Below are positions 21,682 through 33,015 of a DNA stretch of 64,000 nucleotides, in pieces. The notes under the pieces were generated by a model. The model made no database searches and was not told the origin of the DNA. It worked only from the letters and a program-made list of their open reading frames with translations. The stretch spans positions 186,001 through 250,000 of the forward strand of contig NZ_SPQO01000003.1 in the NCBI RefSeq assembly GCF_004570325.1, read 5' to 3'. The position numbers and the translations under genes are program-made. Source of the stretch: Mycobacterium sp. PS03-16. Lineage in GTDB: Bacteria > Actinomycetota > Actinomycetes > Mycobacteriales > Mycobacteriaceae. The first letter of the stretch is position 1. The number at the start of each line of letters is the position of its first letter.

Positions 21682-21756
21682 TAAGGCATTGACCTGCGAA
21701 GTTACGAGTCAGTAACGATGGTTTATTAGAGAGTCTTGACGGTAAATTTGTTAACT
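21682..21756 (+). promoter_or_regulatory. AT-rich promoter region of the lipL-like gene
   Basis: This 75-base gap is AT-rich compared with its surroundings. TTGACC (21689-21694) is a fair -35 element and TAACGA/AACGAT (21713-21719) a candidate -10, 18-19 bases apart. GTTAC (21701-21705) and GTAAC (21712-21716) form a 5-base inverted repeat in the spacer that could be an operator. A second TTGACG begins at 21736. All assignments are by eye. Confidence 0.35.
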
Positions 21757-23022
21757 GTGACGGAGCTCTCAGAGCGGGATCGCAGCGCTGCGCTCCCGCA
21801 CGGCGTGCAAGGCGCGGCGGACGGCAACTTCTCCTGCACTCTGCAGGCGTTCTCGCAGTTGTTCCCCGGCCGCCGGTTCGGCGGGGGCGCACTGTCGATC
21901 TACCTGCACGGGCAGCCCGTCGTCGATGTATGGACCGGCTACTCCGACCGGCGTGGTGAGCACTTCTGGACCGCCGACACCGGGGCGATGGTCTTCTCGG
22001 CGACCAAGGGAATGGCGGCCACGGTCATCCACCGCCTCGCCGACCGTGGGCTCCTGGACTACGACACGCCGGTCGCCCAGTACTGGCCGGAGTTCGGCGC
22101 ACGGGGCAAGGCCGCCATCACGGTGCGCGACGTCATGTGCCACCGGGCCGGGCTCTCCCAGCTGGGCGGCGTGCGCAAGGACGAGCTCCTCGACCACATC
22201 CGGATGGAGGAACGCCTGGCCGCCGCGCCGGTGAACCGGCTACTGCACGGGCATTCGGCGTACCACGCACTGACGTACGGCTGGTTGATGTCCGGCTTGG
22301 CCCGCGCCGTGACCGGGCTGGGCATGGGTGATCTGATCCGCACCGAGCTGGCCGGCCCGCTCGACACCGACGGGTTGCACCTGGGCCGGCCGCCTGCGGC
22401 AGCGCCCACCCGCGCCGCGCAGATCCTGGCCCCACAGGGCACGCTGGCCAATCCGGTGTTCAACTTCATCGCCCCCAAGGTGGCGGCGCTGCACTTCTCG
22501 GGCATGTTCGGGTCGATGTACTTCCCCGGGATGAAGGCCGTCGTACAGGGCGATACGCCATTCCTGGATGCGGAGATCCCCGCGGCCAACGGTGTCGCCA
22601 CCGCGCGGGGCCTGGCGCGGATGTACGCGCCGCTGGCCAACGGCGGCCGCATCGACGGTGTGGAGTTCCTCTCCGCGCGGACCGCGGCGGGCCTGACCGG
22701 TAAGCCCGATCTGCGGCCGGACCGCAACCTGGGAATTCCGCTCGCCTTCCATCTCGGGTACCACACGCTGCCGTTCGGCGTGATGCCCGGGTTCGGCCAC
22801 GTCGGCCTCGGTGGGTCGGTCGGCTGGGCCGATCCGGCCACCGGTCTGTCGATCGGCTTCGTGCACAACCGGCTGCTCACCCCGCTGCTGCTGGATATGG
22901 GTTCCTTCGCCGGTCTCAACGTGCTGATCCGGCGGGATGCGGAGCGCGCCCGGCGGCGCGGTTACCAGGTGGTGCCCGACCTCGGCGCCCGCTTCGCGAC
23001 GCCCGAACCGGTTGCCGGATAG
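21757..23022 (+). CDS. Beta-lactamase-fold serine hydrolase/esterase, LipL-like
   Basis: 421 residues if the GTG at 21757 is used; a TTG 21 bases upstream is an alternative. The fold is that of class C beta-lactamases and family VIII esterases. FSATKGM (about residues 77-83) is the SxxK motif with the nucleophile serine and general-base lysine. HALTYGW (about 168-174) carries the tyrosine of the YxN/YxS motif, and FGHVGLGG near residue 348 is the third motif (HxG). Such enzymes hydrolyse short-chain esters; LipL of M. tuberculosis (Rv1497) follows meaB in the same way. Cytoplasmic or surface location is unclear since no signal peptide is visible. Confidence 0.88.
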   Translation: MTELSERDRSAALPHGVQGAADGNFSCTLQAFSQLFPGRRFGGGALSIYLHGQPVVDVWTGYSDRRGEHFWTADTGAMVFSATKGMAATVIHRLADRGLLDYDTPVAQYWPEFGARGKAAITVRDVMCHRAGLSQLGGVRKDELLDHIRMEERLAAAPVNRLLHGHSAYHALTYGWLMSGLARAVTGLGMGDLIRTELAGPLDTDGLHLGRPPAAAPTRAAQILAPQGTLANPVFNFIAPKVAALHFSGMFGSMYFPGMKAVVQGDTPFLDAEIPAANGVATARGLARMYAPLANGGRIDGVEFLSARTAAGLTGKPDLRPDRNLGIPLAFHLGYHTLPFGVMPGFGHVGLGGSVGWADPATGLSIGFVHNRLLTPLLLDMGSFAGLNVLIRRDAERARRRGYQVVPDLGARFATPEPVAG

Positions 23023-23811
23023 CGTTCCCGACCCCGCTCGGACCCCCTCTCAGGGGCTGGACGCGCCCAATTCACGACTTTTTATGACAACTTCCGTTGT
23101 CCCTGGGAATGGTTGCGCCGCAGTCACTTTGGACTTTGCCGACGCGATTTGCCGGCCGCATATGGAGCGCCGGAAAAGGCCCGGAACGGCTTTGCTGGCA
23201 CCTCGGGGGTGCACTTCGTCGTTATTGGTACTGCTGTTGCCGTGATCGCAGGTGGGGGATCGGTGCACAGCAGAATGCCCTCTGTGGCGTTGGCCACGGC
23301 TGGCGCAGGCGGGCTGGGGTAGCCCCCAGAAACCCCCATTGCGCTGGTAAAACAAGATCGCCGGCCGCCAGGAGCACACGTCCGGGCGACGGACGGCGAC
23401 CGAAAAGTATTTCTTGCAGCAACGTAAATATGTCCGTACTTGGGTTTGCTGAGAACTTGCACAGCGAAAGACCTGAGAGGAAGCCAAGAAAGTGCCAAGA
23501 TTGACATTAGAGTCAAAAAACGAAATAACCGCAGGTCAGACGCCTAAAGGTAGATGAATCTGCGATCTTGTCCTTGCTCGTGTAACGTTTCGGCCGCGGA
23601 GATTGATCAGCAACAGTCGAGAGTGATTTGCTCGGTAACTTGCACCGCAGTCATCCTGAGCGGATACCCTCCGACTCAGCGCTGACGAAGGCCGAAGAGG
23701 TACGGGAGGAAGGCGGGCGGAGCACGCGTTCGCGTGCTGAATATCCGAATCCAACGATCTTTCGATCCGCTCAGTCCTGCCCCGTATCGCGTCCAGAAGA
23801 GGTTTACACAC
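23023..23811. other. 789-base gap with no convincing gene, upstream of the polyketide synthase
   Basis: Short frames exist on both strands but none has mycobacterial codon use or a recognisable product. The stretch 23080-23640 is clearly richer in A and T than the rest of the window. It holds small hairpins: CCCCT/AGGGG (23044-23056) just after lipL, GTGGC/GCCAC (23284-23297) and CTGGGG/CCCCAG with a TAGC loop (23314-23329). TTGACA occurs at 23502-23507, and TTGCAC (23640-23645) with TACCCT (23665-23670) is a weak promoter candidate for the synthase. The region looks like a decayed or regulatory boundary of the envelope-lipid locus. Confidence 0.5.
23721..23738. repeat. Inverted repeat AGCACGCG-TT-CGCGTGCT before the polyketide synthase
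   Basis: Two exact 8-base arms separated by two bases, 74 bases upstream of the synthase start codon and about 50 bases downstream of a weak promoter candidate. As RNA it could form a 7-base-pair stem with a GTTC loop in the leader; as DNA it could be an operator. Nothing else in the sequence decides between these. Confidence 0.4.
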
Positions 23812-26800
23812 GTGGTCGAAGCACCGGTCACTCCCATCGCGGTCATCGGGATGGCCTGCCGGCTGCCCGGAGGCATCGACTCCCCGGAGCGGCTGTGGGA
23901 CGCGCTGCTGCGCGGCGACGATTTCGTCACCGAGGTTCCGCTCGAGCGCTGGGACGCCGAGGAGTATTACGACCCGGAACCCGGGGTGCCCGGGCGTTCG
24001 GTGTCGAAGTGGGGCGCCTTCCTCGACGACGTCGCCGGGTTCGACGCGGAGTTCTTCGGCATCAGCGAGCGTGAGGCGACCGCGATCGACCCGCAGCACC
24101 GGCTGCTGCTCGAGACCGCCTGGGAGGCCGTCGAGCACGCCGGCATCGACCCCAAGGCGATGGCGGAGTCGCTGACCGGTGTCTTCGTCGGCATGACCCA
24201 CGGGGACTACCAGCTGCTGGCCGCCGACGCCCACGCCATCGAAGGTCCCTACGGGTTCACCGGTAACAACTACAGCCTCGCCTCCGGGCGCATCGCCTTC
24301 GCGATGGGGCTGCACGGACCCGCCTACACCGTCGACTCCGCCTGCTCGTCGAGCCTGCTGGCCGTGCACATGGCGTGCCGCAGCCTGCACGACGGCGAAA
24401 GCGACATGGCGCTGGCCGGCGGCGTGTCGATCATGCTCGAACCGCGCAAGATGTCCTCCGGATCGGCCCAGGGCATGCTGTCGCCGACCGGCCGGTGCCA
24501 CGCCTTCGACATCGACGCCGACGGCTTCGTCTCCGGTGAGGCGTCGGTCGTCCTCATGCTCAAGCGCCTCTCCGACGCCCGGCGCGACGGTGACCGGGTG
24601 CTCGCGGTGGTCAAGGGCACGGCGGCCAACCAGGACGGCCACACCGTGAACATCGCGACGCCCTCGCGCGACGCCCAGGTCGCGGTGTACCGCGCCGCGC
24701 TGGCCGCGGCGCAGATGGACCCGAAGACCGTCGGCATGGTCGAGGCCCACGGCACCGGCACGCCGGTCGGCGACCCGATCGAATACGCGAGCCTCGCCGC
24801 GGTCTACGGCACCGATGGCCCGTGCGCGCTCGGCTCGGCCAAGACCAACTTCGGCCACGGGCAGTCCGCCTCGGGTGCGGTCGGTCTGATGAAGGCGATC
24901 CTGTCGCTGCAGCACGCCACCGTGCCGCAGAACCTGCACTTCACCCGGATGCCCGACGAGATGGCGCGGATCGAGACGAATCTGTTCGTCCCGCAGGAGA
25001 TCACCTCCTGGCCGCTCGCCGTCGACGGACCGCGGCGCGCCGCGGTGTCGTCCTACGGCCTGTCGGGCACCAACGTGCACGCCGTCCTGGAACAGGCCCC
25101 CGAGGAGTCCGTCCCGGCCACCGATTCGGCCGCGCCGGCCGGCACGGGGATGCTGTTCGCGCTGTCGGCCACCTCGGCCGACGAACTGCGCCGCACCGCC
25201 GCGCGGCTGGCCGACTGGGCCGACGGACGGCCCGACAGCGACCTGCGGGATCTGGCCTACACGCTGTCCCGCCGGCGCGCGCACCGTCCCGTGCGCACCA
25301 GCGTCATCGCCGCCACCGGCGAGGAACTGATGAAGGCGCTGCGCGAGATCGCCGGCGGCGACGCGCCCTACGAGCCCGCCGTCGCCAAGGACGACCGGGG
25401 CCCGGTGTGGGTGTTCTCCGGACAGGGTTCGCAGTGGGCGGGGATGGGCCGGGCGCTGCTGGCGGCCGAACCGGTGTTCGCCGCGACCGTCGCAGAACTC
25501 GAGCCGCTGATCGCCGCCGAGTCCGGATTCTCGGTGACCGAGGCGATGTCGTCGCCCGAGAAGGTCACCGGCATCGACCGCGTGCAGCCCACGGTGTTCG
25601 CCGTGCAGGTGGCGCTGGCGGCCGCGATGAAGTCCTACGGTGTGGTGCCCGGCGCCGTGATCGGCCACTCGATGGGTGAGTCCGCCGCGGCGGTCGTCGC
25701 CGGCGGCCTGTCGCTGGCCGACGGGGCGAAGGTGATCTGCCGCCGCTCGAAGCTGATGGCGCGCATCGCCGGATCCGGTGCCATGGCGTCGGTGGAACTC
25801 CCTGCGCAGCAGGTGCTTTCCGAACTCGCCGCCCGGGGCATCAGCGACGTGGTGCTGTCGGTGGTCGCCTCGCCGCAGTCCACCGTGGTCGGTGGCGCCA
25901 AGGAGTCGATCCGCGAGCTGGTCGCCGAATGGGACAGCCGCGGCGTGATGGCCCGCGAGGTCGCCGTCGATGTGGCGTCACACTCGCCGCAGGTCGACCC
26001 GATTCTCGACGAGCTCACCGACGTCCTCGACGACATCGAGCCGATGGAGCCGCAGCTGCCGTACTACTCGGCCACGCTGTACGACCCGCGTGACCCGGCC
26101 GAGTTCGATGCCTACTACTGGGCGGACAACCTGCGCCACGCGGTCCGGTTCTCCGCCGCCGTGCAGGCCGCGCTCGAGGACGGCTTCCGGGTGTTCGGGG
26201 AACTCGCTCCGCACCCGTTGCTGACCCACGCCGTCGACCAGACCGGCCGCAGCCTCGACATGACCCTGTCGGCGCTGGCCGCCATGCGCCGTGAGCAGGA
26301 GCTGCCCGCCGGACTGCTGGGCTTCGTCGCCGATGTGCACAATGCCGGTGCCGCAGTTGATTTCTCGGTGCTCTACCCCGAGGGCCGGCTGCTCGACGCG
26401 CCGCTGCCGACGTGGACGCACACGCACCTGATGCTGACCCGCGACGGCCAGGAGCAGGCCCAGGGCGGCTCCACCGTGGCGGTGCACCCGCTGCTGGGAG
26501 CACACGTTCGCCTGCCCGAGGAGCCCGAGCGGCACGTGTGGCAGGTCGATCTGGGCACGGCCACCCAGCCGTGGCTGGCCGACCACCAGGTGCACAACGT
26601 CGCCGCGCTGCCGGGTGCGGCCTACTGCGAGATGGCGCTGGCCGCGTCGCGCGCCGTGTTCGGCGACGACGCCGAGGTCCGCGACATCGCGTTCGAGGCG
26701 ATGCTGCTACTCGAGGAGCAGACCCCGGTGTCGGCGGTCGCGACCGTGAAGCGGCCCGGTGTGGCCGACTTCGTCGTCGAGACCTACGCCGAGGGCAGCG

Positions 26801-29800
26801 AGGTGCGGCGCTCGGCCGCGGTGCTGCATGCCGACGGGGACGCCGAAGCGCCTACGGGCTACGACATCTCGGCGCTGCTGACCTCGCACTCCGATCGCCG
26901 CGACGGCGCGGAGCTGCGGACCTGGTTCGAAGAGCGCGGGATCCAGTACGGCCAGGCCTTCACGGGCCTGGTGGCTGCGCACGCCGCCGACGACGGCGCC
27001 GACACCGTGCTCGCCGAGGTGGCGCTGCCGGGGTCGATCCGCTCGCAGCAGGGCGCCTACGGCATCCACCCCGCCCTGCTCGACGTCTGCTTCCAGGCCG
27101 TCGGTGCGCACCCCGCCCTGCAGGCGGACGCGGCCGGCACACTCATGCTGCCGCTCGGGGTGCGCCGGCTGCGCGCCCACGCGTCGACCCGCAACGCGCA
27201 CTACTGCTACGTCACCGTCACCAGTGTCAGCGCCGCAGCGGTCGAGGCCGACATCGAGGTGCTCGACGAGGACGGCGCGGTGCTGCTGACCGTGGCCGGG
27301 CTGCGGCTCGGCAGCGGCGCCACCGCGGGTGGCGAACGCGAACGATTGCTCAACGAGCGGCTGCTGACCATCGACTGGCGCCGCCACGACCGGCCCGAGG
27401 CCGACCACGCCGACGCCGGACGGTGGCTGCTCGTCGCCGCATCGGCTGACGCCGAGCAGTCGGCGGCCGCACTGGCCGACGCGCTGCGCGGCGCCGAGGT
27501 GGAGGTGGCGACCACGGTGTGGCCGATGCGGGCCGACCATGACGCGACGGCCGCCGAGGTCCGCGAGCGGCTGACCGCCCAGCACCATCAGGGTGTCGTC
27601 GTGGTGACCGGCGCCGCCGCGTCGGAGAACGCCGCGGAGTTCGGCGCCGAGTACGTCCGCCACCTGGTCCGGATCGCGCGCGAACTGCCTGAGATCCCCG
27701 GCGAGCCGCCGCGGCTGTTCGTCATGACCCGCGGCGCTGCGACCGTGCTCGACGGCGATGTCGCCAACCTCGAGCAGGCCGGTCTGCGTGGCCTGATGCG
27801 GGTGCTGGGCATGGAGCATCCGGCGCTGCGGCCGACCCAGATCGATCTGGACGACGCAACGGCACCCGAGTTCGTCGCCGCTCAGCTGCTCTCCGGTTCC
27901 GAGGAGGACGAAACCGCCTGGCGGGCAGGGGACTTCCACGTCGCGCGGTTGGCCCTGTCGCCGCTGCGCGCCGAGGAGCGCCGCACCACGGTGGTCGACC
28001 CCGCCGAAGGCGGTATGCGACTGCAGATCCGCACCCCCGGCGACCTGGAATCGTTGGAGCTCGCGGCGTTCGACCGCGTACCGCCGGGTCCCGGTGAGAT
28101 CGAGGTCTCGGTGACGGCGTCGAACCTCAACTTCGCCGATGTGCTGGTCGCCTACGGCCGCTACCCGAGTTTCGAAGGCCGGCTGCCCAAGCTGGGCGCC
28201 GACTTCGCCGGTGTGGTCACCGCGGTCGGCCCCGGTGTGACCGACCACGAGGTCGGCGACCGCGTGGCCGGCATCTCCGCCAACGGGGCGTGGGCCACGT
28301 TCGTGACCTGCGACGCCAACCTGGCGGTGACGCTGCCCGAGGGCCTGCCGGAGGCGCAGGCCGCCGCGGTGCCCAGTGCCCACGCGACGGCGTGGTACGG
28401 CCTGCACGACCTGGCCCGGATCACGGCGCGCGACAAGGTGCTGATCCACTCCGCGACCGGCGGTGTGGGTCAGGCCGCGATCGCGATCGCCAAGGCCGCG
28501 GGCGCCGAGATCTACGCCACCGCGGGTAGTCCGGAGCGCCGGAAACTGCTGCGCGACATGGGTATCGAGCACGTCTACGATTCGCGTAGCACCGCGTTCG
28601 CCGACGAGATCCGCCACGACACCGACGGGTACGGCGTGGACATCGTGCTCAACTCGCTGCCCGGTGCCGCCCAGCGTGCCGGCCTGGAACTGCTGTCGTT
28701 CGGTGGCCGCTTCGTCGAAATAGGCAAGCGCGACATCTACGGCGACAGCAAGATGGGCCTGTTCCCGTTCCGGCGCAACCTGGCGTTCTACGCCGTGGAC
28801 CTCGCGCTGTTGACGCTGACCAATCCCGGGATCCTGCGGCGCCTGTTGGAGACCGTCTACCAGCAGATCGCCGACGGGGTGCTCCCGCTGCCGGAGACCA
28901 CGCACTACCCGCTGGCCGAAGGCGCGACCGCGATCCGCGTGATGGGTGCGGCCGGCCATACCGGCAAGCTGGTGCTCGACGTCCCGCACACCGGGTCCAG
29001 CACCGCGGTGGTGCCGCCGGAGAACGCCGACGTGTTCCGCGCCGACGGTGCCTACGTGGTCACCGGCGGAATGGGTGGACTGGGTCTGTTCCTCGCCGAG
29101 AAGATGGCCGCGGCCGGCTGCGGCCGGATCATCCTCAACGGTCGCTCGGCCCCCTCCGCGGAGGCCAAGGCGATCATCGGCCGCCTCATCGCGGCCGGCA
29201 CCGAGGTCGAGATCACGCTCGGCGACATCGCCGATCCCGCGACCGCCGCACGCCTGGTGGCGGCCGCGACCGCCACGGGATTGCCGGTGCGCGGCGTGCT
29301 GCACGCGGCCGCGGTGGTCGAGGACGCGACGTTGGCCAACATCACCGACGAGCTGATCGACCGGGACTGGGCGCCCAAGGTGCACGGCGCGTGGCACCTG
29401 CACGAGGCCACCCTCGACCAGCCGCTGGACTGGTTCTGCTCGTTCTCCTCGGCGGCGGCGATGGTCGGTTCCCCGGGGCAGGGCGCGTATGCGGCCGCCA
29501 ACAGCTGGCTCGACGCGTTCACGCACTGGCGTCGCGCCCAGGGCCTGCCGGCCGGCGCGATCGCCTGGGGCGCGTGGGCGCAGATCGGCAAGGGCCAGGC
29601 GATGGCCGAGGACGAGGCGATGGCGATCCTGCCCGACGACGGTGCGGATGCGTTCGACACGCTGCTGCGCCACAACCGCGGCTACAGCGGCTACGCGCCG
29701 GTCGCGGGCGCCCCGTGGCTCACAGCGTTCGCCCAGACCAGCAAGTTCGCCGAGGCGTTCGCCTCCATCGGCCAGAACACCACGGGGACAAGCGCTTTCC

Positions 29801-30081
29801 TCACCGAGCTCTATGAGTTGCCGCAGGAGGAGTGGCCGGCGCGGCTGCGCAAACTGGTCGCCGACCAGATCGGCCTGATCCTGCGCCGCTCGGTCGACGC
29901 CGACCGGCCGCTGGCCGAGTACGGTCTCGACTCGCTCGGGACGTTGGAGGTGCGGACCCGCATCGAGAACGAGACGGGCATCCGGATCGGTTCGACCGAC
30001 ATCACCACGGTGCGGGCCCTGGCGCAACGCCTGGCCGACACGCTCGCCGGTGATGCGGCCAGCACGAGTCCGTCGTCATGA
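23812..30081 (+). CDS. Mas/Pks5-type iterative polyketide synthase (KS-AT-DH-ER-KR-ACP)
   Basis: 2089 residues from the GTG at 23812, which has AGAAGAGG nine bases before it; an in-frame ATG 78 bases upstream lacks a ribosome site. Domains: ketosynthase (about 6-425) with nucleophile Cys178 (DSACSSS) and the two histidines in EAHGTGTP and NFGHG; acyltransferase with Ser620 in GHSMGES and VASHSP, the pattern of methylmalonyl-specific domains; dehydratase with His925; enoyl reductase (about 1400-1730, [15 protein letters not shown] site); ketoreductase (GGMGGLG, Tyr1893); carrier domain with phosphopantetheine Ser2041 in GLDSLGTLE. Domain order and length match mycocerosic acid synthase. It would extend a fatty acid with methylmalonyl units into a methyl-branched acyl chain for a surface glycolipid. 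Locus position (between lipL and ileS) matches pks5. Confidence 0.95.
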   Translation: MVEAPVTPIAVIGMACRLPGGIDSPERLWDALLRGDDFVTEVPLERWDAEEYYDPEPGVPGRSVSKWGAFLDDVAGFDAEFFGISEREATAIDPQHRLLLETAWEAVEHAGIDPKAMAESLTGVFVGMTHGDYQLLAADAHAIEGPYGFTGNNYSLASGRIAFAMGLHGPAYTVDSACSSSLLAVHMACRSLHDGESDMALAGGVSIMLEPRKMSSGSAQGMLSPTGRCHAFDIDADGFVSGEASVVLMLKRLSDARRDGDRVLAVVKGTAANQDGHTVNIATPSRDAQVAVYRAALAAAQMDPKTVGMVEAHGTGTPVGDPIEYASLAAVYGTDGPCALGSAKTNFGHGQSASGAVGLMKAILSLQHATVPQNLHFTRMPDEMARIETNLFVPQEITSWPLAVDGPRRAAVSSYGLSGTNVHAVLEQAPEESVPATDSAAPAGTGMLFALSATSADELRRTAARLADWADGRPDSDLRDLAYTLSRRRAHRPVRTSVIAATGEELMKALREIAGGDAPYEPAVAKDDRGPVWVFSGQGSQWAGMGRALLAAEPVFAATVAELEPLIAAESGFSVTEAMSSPEKVTGIDRVQPTVFAVQVALAAAMKSYGVVPGAVIGHSMGESAAAVVAGGLSLADGAKVICRRSKLMARIAGSGAMASVELPAQQVLSELAARGISDVVLSVVASPQSTVVGGAKESIRELVAEWDSRGVMAREVAVDVASHSPQVDPILDELTDVLDDIEPMEPQLPYYSATLYDPRDPAEFDAYYWADNLRHAVRFSAAVQAALEDGFRVFGELAPHPLLTHAVDQTGRSLDMTLSALAAMRREQELPAGLLGFVADVHNAGAAVDFSVLYPEGRLLDAPLPTWTHTHLMLTRDGQEQAQGGSTVAVHPLLGAHVRLPEEPERHVWQVDLGTATQPWLADHQVHNVAALPGAAYCEMALAASRAVFGDDAEVRDIAFEAMLLLEEQTPVSAVATVKRPGVADFVVETYAEGSEVRRSAAVLHADGDAEAPTGYDISALLTSHSDRRDGAELRTWFEERGIQYGQAFTGLVAAHAADDGADTVLAEVALPGSIRSQQGAYGIHPALLDVCFQAVGAHPALQADAAGTLMLPLGVRRLRAHASTRNAHYCYVTVTSVSAAAVEADIEVLDEDGAVLLTVAGLRLGSGATAGGERERLLNERLLTIDWRRHDRPEADHADAGRWLLVAASADAEQSAAALADALRGAEVEVATTVWPMRADHDATAAEVRERLTAQHHQGVVVVTGAAASENAAEFGAEYVRHLVRIARELPEIPGEPPRLFVMTRGAATVLDGDVANLEQAGLRGLMRVLGMEHPALRPTQIDLDDATAPEFVAAQLLSGSEEDETAWRAGDFHVARLALSPLRAEERRTTVVDPAEGGMRLQIRTPGDLESLELAAFDRVPPGPGEIEVSVTASNLNFADVLVAYGRYPSFEGRLPKLGADFAGVVTAVGPGVTDHEVGDRVAGISANGAWATFVTCDANLAVTLPEGLPEAQAAAVPSAHATAWYGLHDLARITARDKVLIHSATGGVGQAAIAIAKAAGAEIYATAGSPERRKLLRDMGIEHVYDSRSTAFADEIRHDTDGYGVDIVLNSLPGAAQRAGLELLSFGGRFVEIGKRDIYGDSKMGLFPFRRNLAFYAVDLALLTLTNPGILRRLLETVYQQIADGVLPLPETTHYPLAEGATAIRVMGAAGHTGKLVLDVPHTGSSTAVVPPENADVFRADGAYVVTGGMGGLGLFLAEKMAAAGCGRIILNGRSAPSAEAKAIIGRLIAAGTEVEITLGDIADPATAARLVAAATATGLPVRGVLHAAAVVEDATLANITDELIDRDWAPKVHGAWHLHEATLDQPLDWFCSFSSAAAMVGSPGQGAYAAANSWLDAFTHWRRAQGLPAGAIAWGAWAQIGKGQAMAEDEAMAILPDDGADAFDTLLRHNRGYSGYAPVAGAPWLTAFAQTSKFAEAFASIGQNTTGTSAFLTELYELPQEEWPARLRKLVADQIGLILRRSVDADRPLAEYGLDSLGTLEVRTRIENETGIRIGSTDITTVRALAQRLADTLAGDAASTSPSS

Positions 30082-30139
30082 CGGGTCATACGGCGTCGAC
30101 GAAGTCGCCCAGTGTCATTCACGAAGCACGGAGGGTCTG

Positions 30140-31609
30140 ATGGTTGCCATCAAAGCGATCCATGACTGGAACGGCACCCCGGGTACGCTCGTCTCCTGGA
30201 ATCCGTCGGCGGCCTCGCGGGCCAAGATGGCGGATGCGCCGATCAGCCAGGTGCCGGTGAGCTACCAGCAGGAACAGCACATCCGCGGCTTCCGCAAGCA
30301 CCTGTCGCAGGGTACGGACATGGCCCGGCTGAACATCCCCGCGTGGGACATGCCCGGCCAGTGCGACATCCGCGCGATGACGCACGTCATCAACGCCTAC
30401 ATCCGGCGCCACGACACCTACCACAGCCGGTTCGAGATCACCGAGGCCGACGAGGTGATCCGCCGGACCGTGCGCAACCCGCGCGACATCAAGTTCGTGC
30501 CCACCGATCACGGTGAGCTGACCGCCAGCCAGTGGCGTGAGCACGTGCTCGCGACGCCGGATCCGTTGCAGTGGGACTGCTTCCACTTCGGCATCATCCA
30601 GCGGGCCGACCACTTCACGTTCTACATCAGCGTCGACCACGTGCACACCGATGCGATGTTCATGGGACTGGTGCTCGTCGAGATCCACATGATGTACGCC
30701 ACGCTGGTCGGCGGCGGTGCTCCGCTGAAGTTGCCTGAGGCCGGCAGCTACGACGACTACTGCGTCCGGCAGCGGGAGTACACCTCCGCGCTCACGCTGG
30801 AGTCGCCCGAGGTGCAGGACTGGGTCCGCTTCGCGCAGAACAACGGTGGCACCCTGCCGACCTTCCCGCTGCCGCTGGGTGACCCGTCGGTGCCGTGCTC
30901 GGGCGACCTGATCACGATCCGCCTGCTCGACAAGGCGCAGTCGGAGCGGTTCGAGTCGGCGTGCATCGCGGCCGATGCCCGTTTCATCGGCGGCGTCTTC
31001 GCCTGCGGCGCACTGACCGAGCACGAGTTCACCGGGCGCAGCGACTATTACGTCATCACGCCGACGACAACGCGCCGCACGCCCGCCGAGTTCATGACCA
31101 CCGGGTGGTTCACCGGGCTGGTGCCGATCACCGTCTCGGTGGACGCCCGCAGCTTCGGCGACACGGCGCGGTCGGCGCAGAAGTCGTTCGACTCCGGCCT
31201 CGACCTGGCCCACGTGCCGTTCGAGCGGGTGCTCGAGCTCGGCGAACCGGCCGGCGTCACGAAGCCGGGGCCGGGGGTTCCGATGCTGTCCTACCTCGAC
31301 GCCGGGCTGCCGCCGCTGTCCCCGAGCGTCATCGCCCAGTGGGAGGCGATGAACGGCAAGGTCTACAGCGACGCCCGTGCGGCCTTCCAGGTCGGTATGT
31401 GGGTCAACCGGACCGAGCGGGAGACCACGGTCACCGTCGCGTTCCCCGACAACCCGATCGCCCGCGAGTCGATCGACCGGTACATGCAGGTGATGAAGTC
31501 GTGGTTCGTCCGGGTCGCCGACGGTGGCGCGGTGCCCGCCCCGCGGACCGCGGCCCATGGCGCCCCGGTGCGCCACCGTGACGAGTTGGTACCCGTAGTC
31601 GGAGGTTGA
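30140..31609 (+). CDS. PapA-family acyltransferase
   Basis: 489 residues from ATG 30140, preceded by GGAGGG at a proper distance. Belongs to the condensation-domain-like polyketide-associated proteins that move acyl groups from Pks or CoA onto sugars, usually trehalose. The active-site motif appears as His167-V-H-T-Asp171 (DHVHTDAM), the HxxxD of the family with the first of the two usual histidines replaced by Asp. The N-terminus (AIHDWNGTPGTLVSWNPS) resembles the PapA opening segment. It follows the synthase by 58 bases and precedes two further acyltransferases, forming one apparent operon. Probable function: acylation of the glycolipid core with the Pks product. Confidence 0.85.
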   Translation: MVAIKAIHDWNGTPGTLVSWNPSAASRAKMADAPISQVPVSYQQEQHIRGFRKHLSQGTDMARLNIPAWDMPGQCDIRAMTHVINAYIRRHDTYHSRFEITEADEVIRRTVRNPRDIKFVPTDHGELTASQWREHVLATPDPLQWDCFHFGIIQRADHFTFYISVDHVHTDAMFMGLVLVEIHMMYATLVGGGAPLKLPEAGSYDDYCVRQREYTSALTLESPEVQDWVRFAQNNGGTLPTFPLPLGDPSVPCSGDLITIRLLDKAQSERFESACIAADARFIGGVFACGALTEHEFTGRSDYYVITPTTTRRTPAEFMTTGWFTGLVPITVSVDARSFGDTARSAQKSFDSGLDLAHVPFERVLELGEPAGVTKPGPGVPMLSYLDAGLPPLSPSVIAQWEAMNGKVYSDARAAFQVGMWVNRTERETTVTVAFPDNPIARESIDRYMQVMKSWFVRVADGGAVPAPRTAAHGAPVRHRDELVPVVGG

Positions 31610-31614
31610 GATCT

Positions 31615-33015
31615 GTGGCGACCCAGATGAGGCCGCTTCGCAGGCCTTTTCGCGGTCTCATGACGCCCGTCGGAACGCAGCCGGACCATCTGCTGTCGTA
31701 TCTCGATCAGGCCCTGTTCCTCGGCCTGCGGGCCACCGGGCAGGCGGCGGTGATGCAGTGCGTGTGGATCTACGACCATCCCGTCGACGTCGAGGGGTTG
31801 CGCCGGTTCCACCGTAATTTCGGCTACGGGCTGGCCGGGCGCCGGATCGAGCCGTCCCCGTTGCCCTTCGGACGGCACCGGTGGGTGTCCTCGCTGGGGC
31901 CCGCGGCACCGATCGACTTCGTGACCGAACCGCGCCCGCGCGAGGAGATCAGCGACTGGATCGACGAACGTGCGCAACTGCCGGTCGACCCGGAATGGGG
32001 GCCGGCGTGGCACATGGGTGTGCTGCCGCTGACCGACGGCGGCACGGTGATCAGCCTGGTCGGATCGCACTGCATCGGCGACGGCGGGGGAGCGTTGCTC
32101 ACCGTGTTCAACGCCGTCACCGGTAACACCCCGGACCTGGGTTACCCGAAGCCCGGCACCCGCACCAAGATGCGCGCGCTGGCCGCCGACGCCCGCCAGA
32201 CGCTGCGCGACGCGCCCGAGATCGGCCGCACCCTGGTCGCCGCGGCCAAGCTGGGGATCAAGCGCCGCAAGGACTTCACCCGCGCCGGCAAGAATCCCAC
32301 GACCGACACCGCCGCTGCCCGGGACCACGTCGTGGTGCCCGCCGTGACGCTGTTCGTCGATCGCGACGAGTGGGATGCGCGCGCCGAGGCGCTGGGCGGC
32401 AACAGCTATTCGCTGCTGGCCGGTTTCGGCGCCAAACTGTCCCAGCACATCGGCCGCCACGGCGCGGACGACGACTCGGTGCCGTTCATCATCCCGATCA
32501 ACGACCGCACGCTCGAGGACACCCGGGCCAATGCGGTGATGCTCGCCAACGCGCGCATCGATCCGCGCAACGTCACCTCCGATCTCACCGCCGCCAGGGC
32601 GGCGATCAAGACGGCGCTCAAGACCATGCGCGAGGTGCCGGACGAGGCGCTGGCGCTGTTGCCGCTCACCCCGTTCATCCCGAAGCGGGCGGTCAAGTCC
32701 ACCGCCGACGTCGCGTTCGGGTTCTCCGACCTGCCGGTGTCGTGTTCGAACCTCGGTGACCTGCCGCCACAGATCGGCCAGATCGACGGAACCGACGCCG
32801 AATACGTGATCCTGCGCGGTGTCGACCGGTTCATCCCGCGTTCGGTGCTCGAGCAGCGTCGCGGCCTGCTGACCGTGATCGGCGCGCGCATCGGCGAGAA
32901 GATGTCGATCGCGGTCATCGGCTACCAGCCGGGGCAGATCAACACCAAGGCCCGGCTGCGCGAGCTGACCACCGCCGCGCTGGCCGACTTCGGCCTCACC
33001 GGGGCGATCGTCTGA
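31615..33015 (+). CDS. Condensation/WES-like acyltransferase, first of a tandem pair
   Basis: 466 residues from GTG 31615, which has GGAGG (31601-31605) at the right distance. The N-terminal half contains SHCIGDGGG with His152 and Asp156, the HxxxDG active site of CoA-dependent acyltransferases; DQALFLGLR near the start and the later PINDRTLEDTRANAVMLANA and LPVSCSNLGDLP segments are those of the WES/condensation superfamily. It is homologous throughout its length to the next gene. Probably attaches a short or long acyl chain to the glycolipid. Acceptor and donor cannot be inferred. It lies 5 bases after the PapA stop. Confidence 0.8.
   Translation: MATQMRPLRRPFRGLMTPVGTQPDHLLSYLDQALFLGLRATGQAAVMQCVWIYDHPVDVEGLRRFHRNFGYGLAGRRIEPSPLPFGRHRWVSSLGPAAPIDFVTEPRPREEISDWIDERAQLPVDPEWGPAWHMGVLPLTDGGTVISLVGSHCIGDGGGALLTVFNAVTGNTPDLGYPKPGTRTKMRALAADARQTLRDAPEIGRTLVAAAKLGIKRRKDFTRAGKNPTTDTAAARDHVVVPAVTLFVDRDEWDARAEALGGNSYSLLAGFGAKLSQHIGRHGADDDSVPFIIPINDRTLEDTRANAVMLANARIDPRNVTSDLTAARAAIKTALKTMREVPDEALALLPLTPFIPKRAVKSTADVAFGFSDLPVSCSNLGDLPPQIGQIDGTDAEYVILRGVDRFIPRSVLEQRRGLLTVIGARIGEKMSIAVIGYQPGQINTKARLRELTTAALADFGLTGAIV

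Noticed and set aside
23050-23504. Short frames of about 100-145 codons on both strands before the synthase
   Set aside because: Codon use is unlike neighbours, translations are Cys- and Arg-rich, and no start with ribosome site is present.
26707-30027. A 1106-codon open frame on the minus strand opposite the polyketide synthase
   Set aside because: It mirrors the codon pattern of the synthase (high GC third positions give long shadow frames), has low-complexity Arg/Gly/His-rich translation, and no ribosome site or family match.
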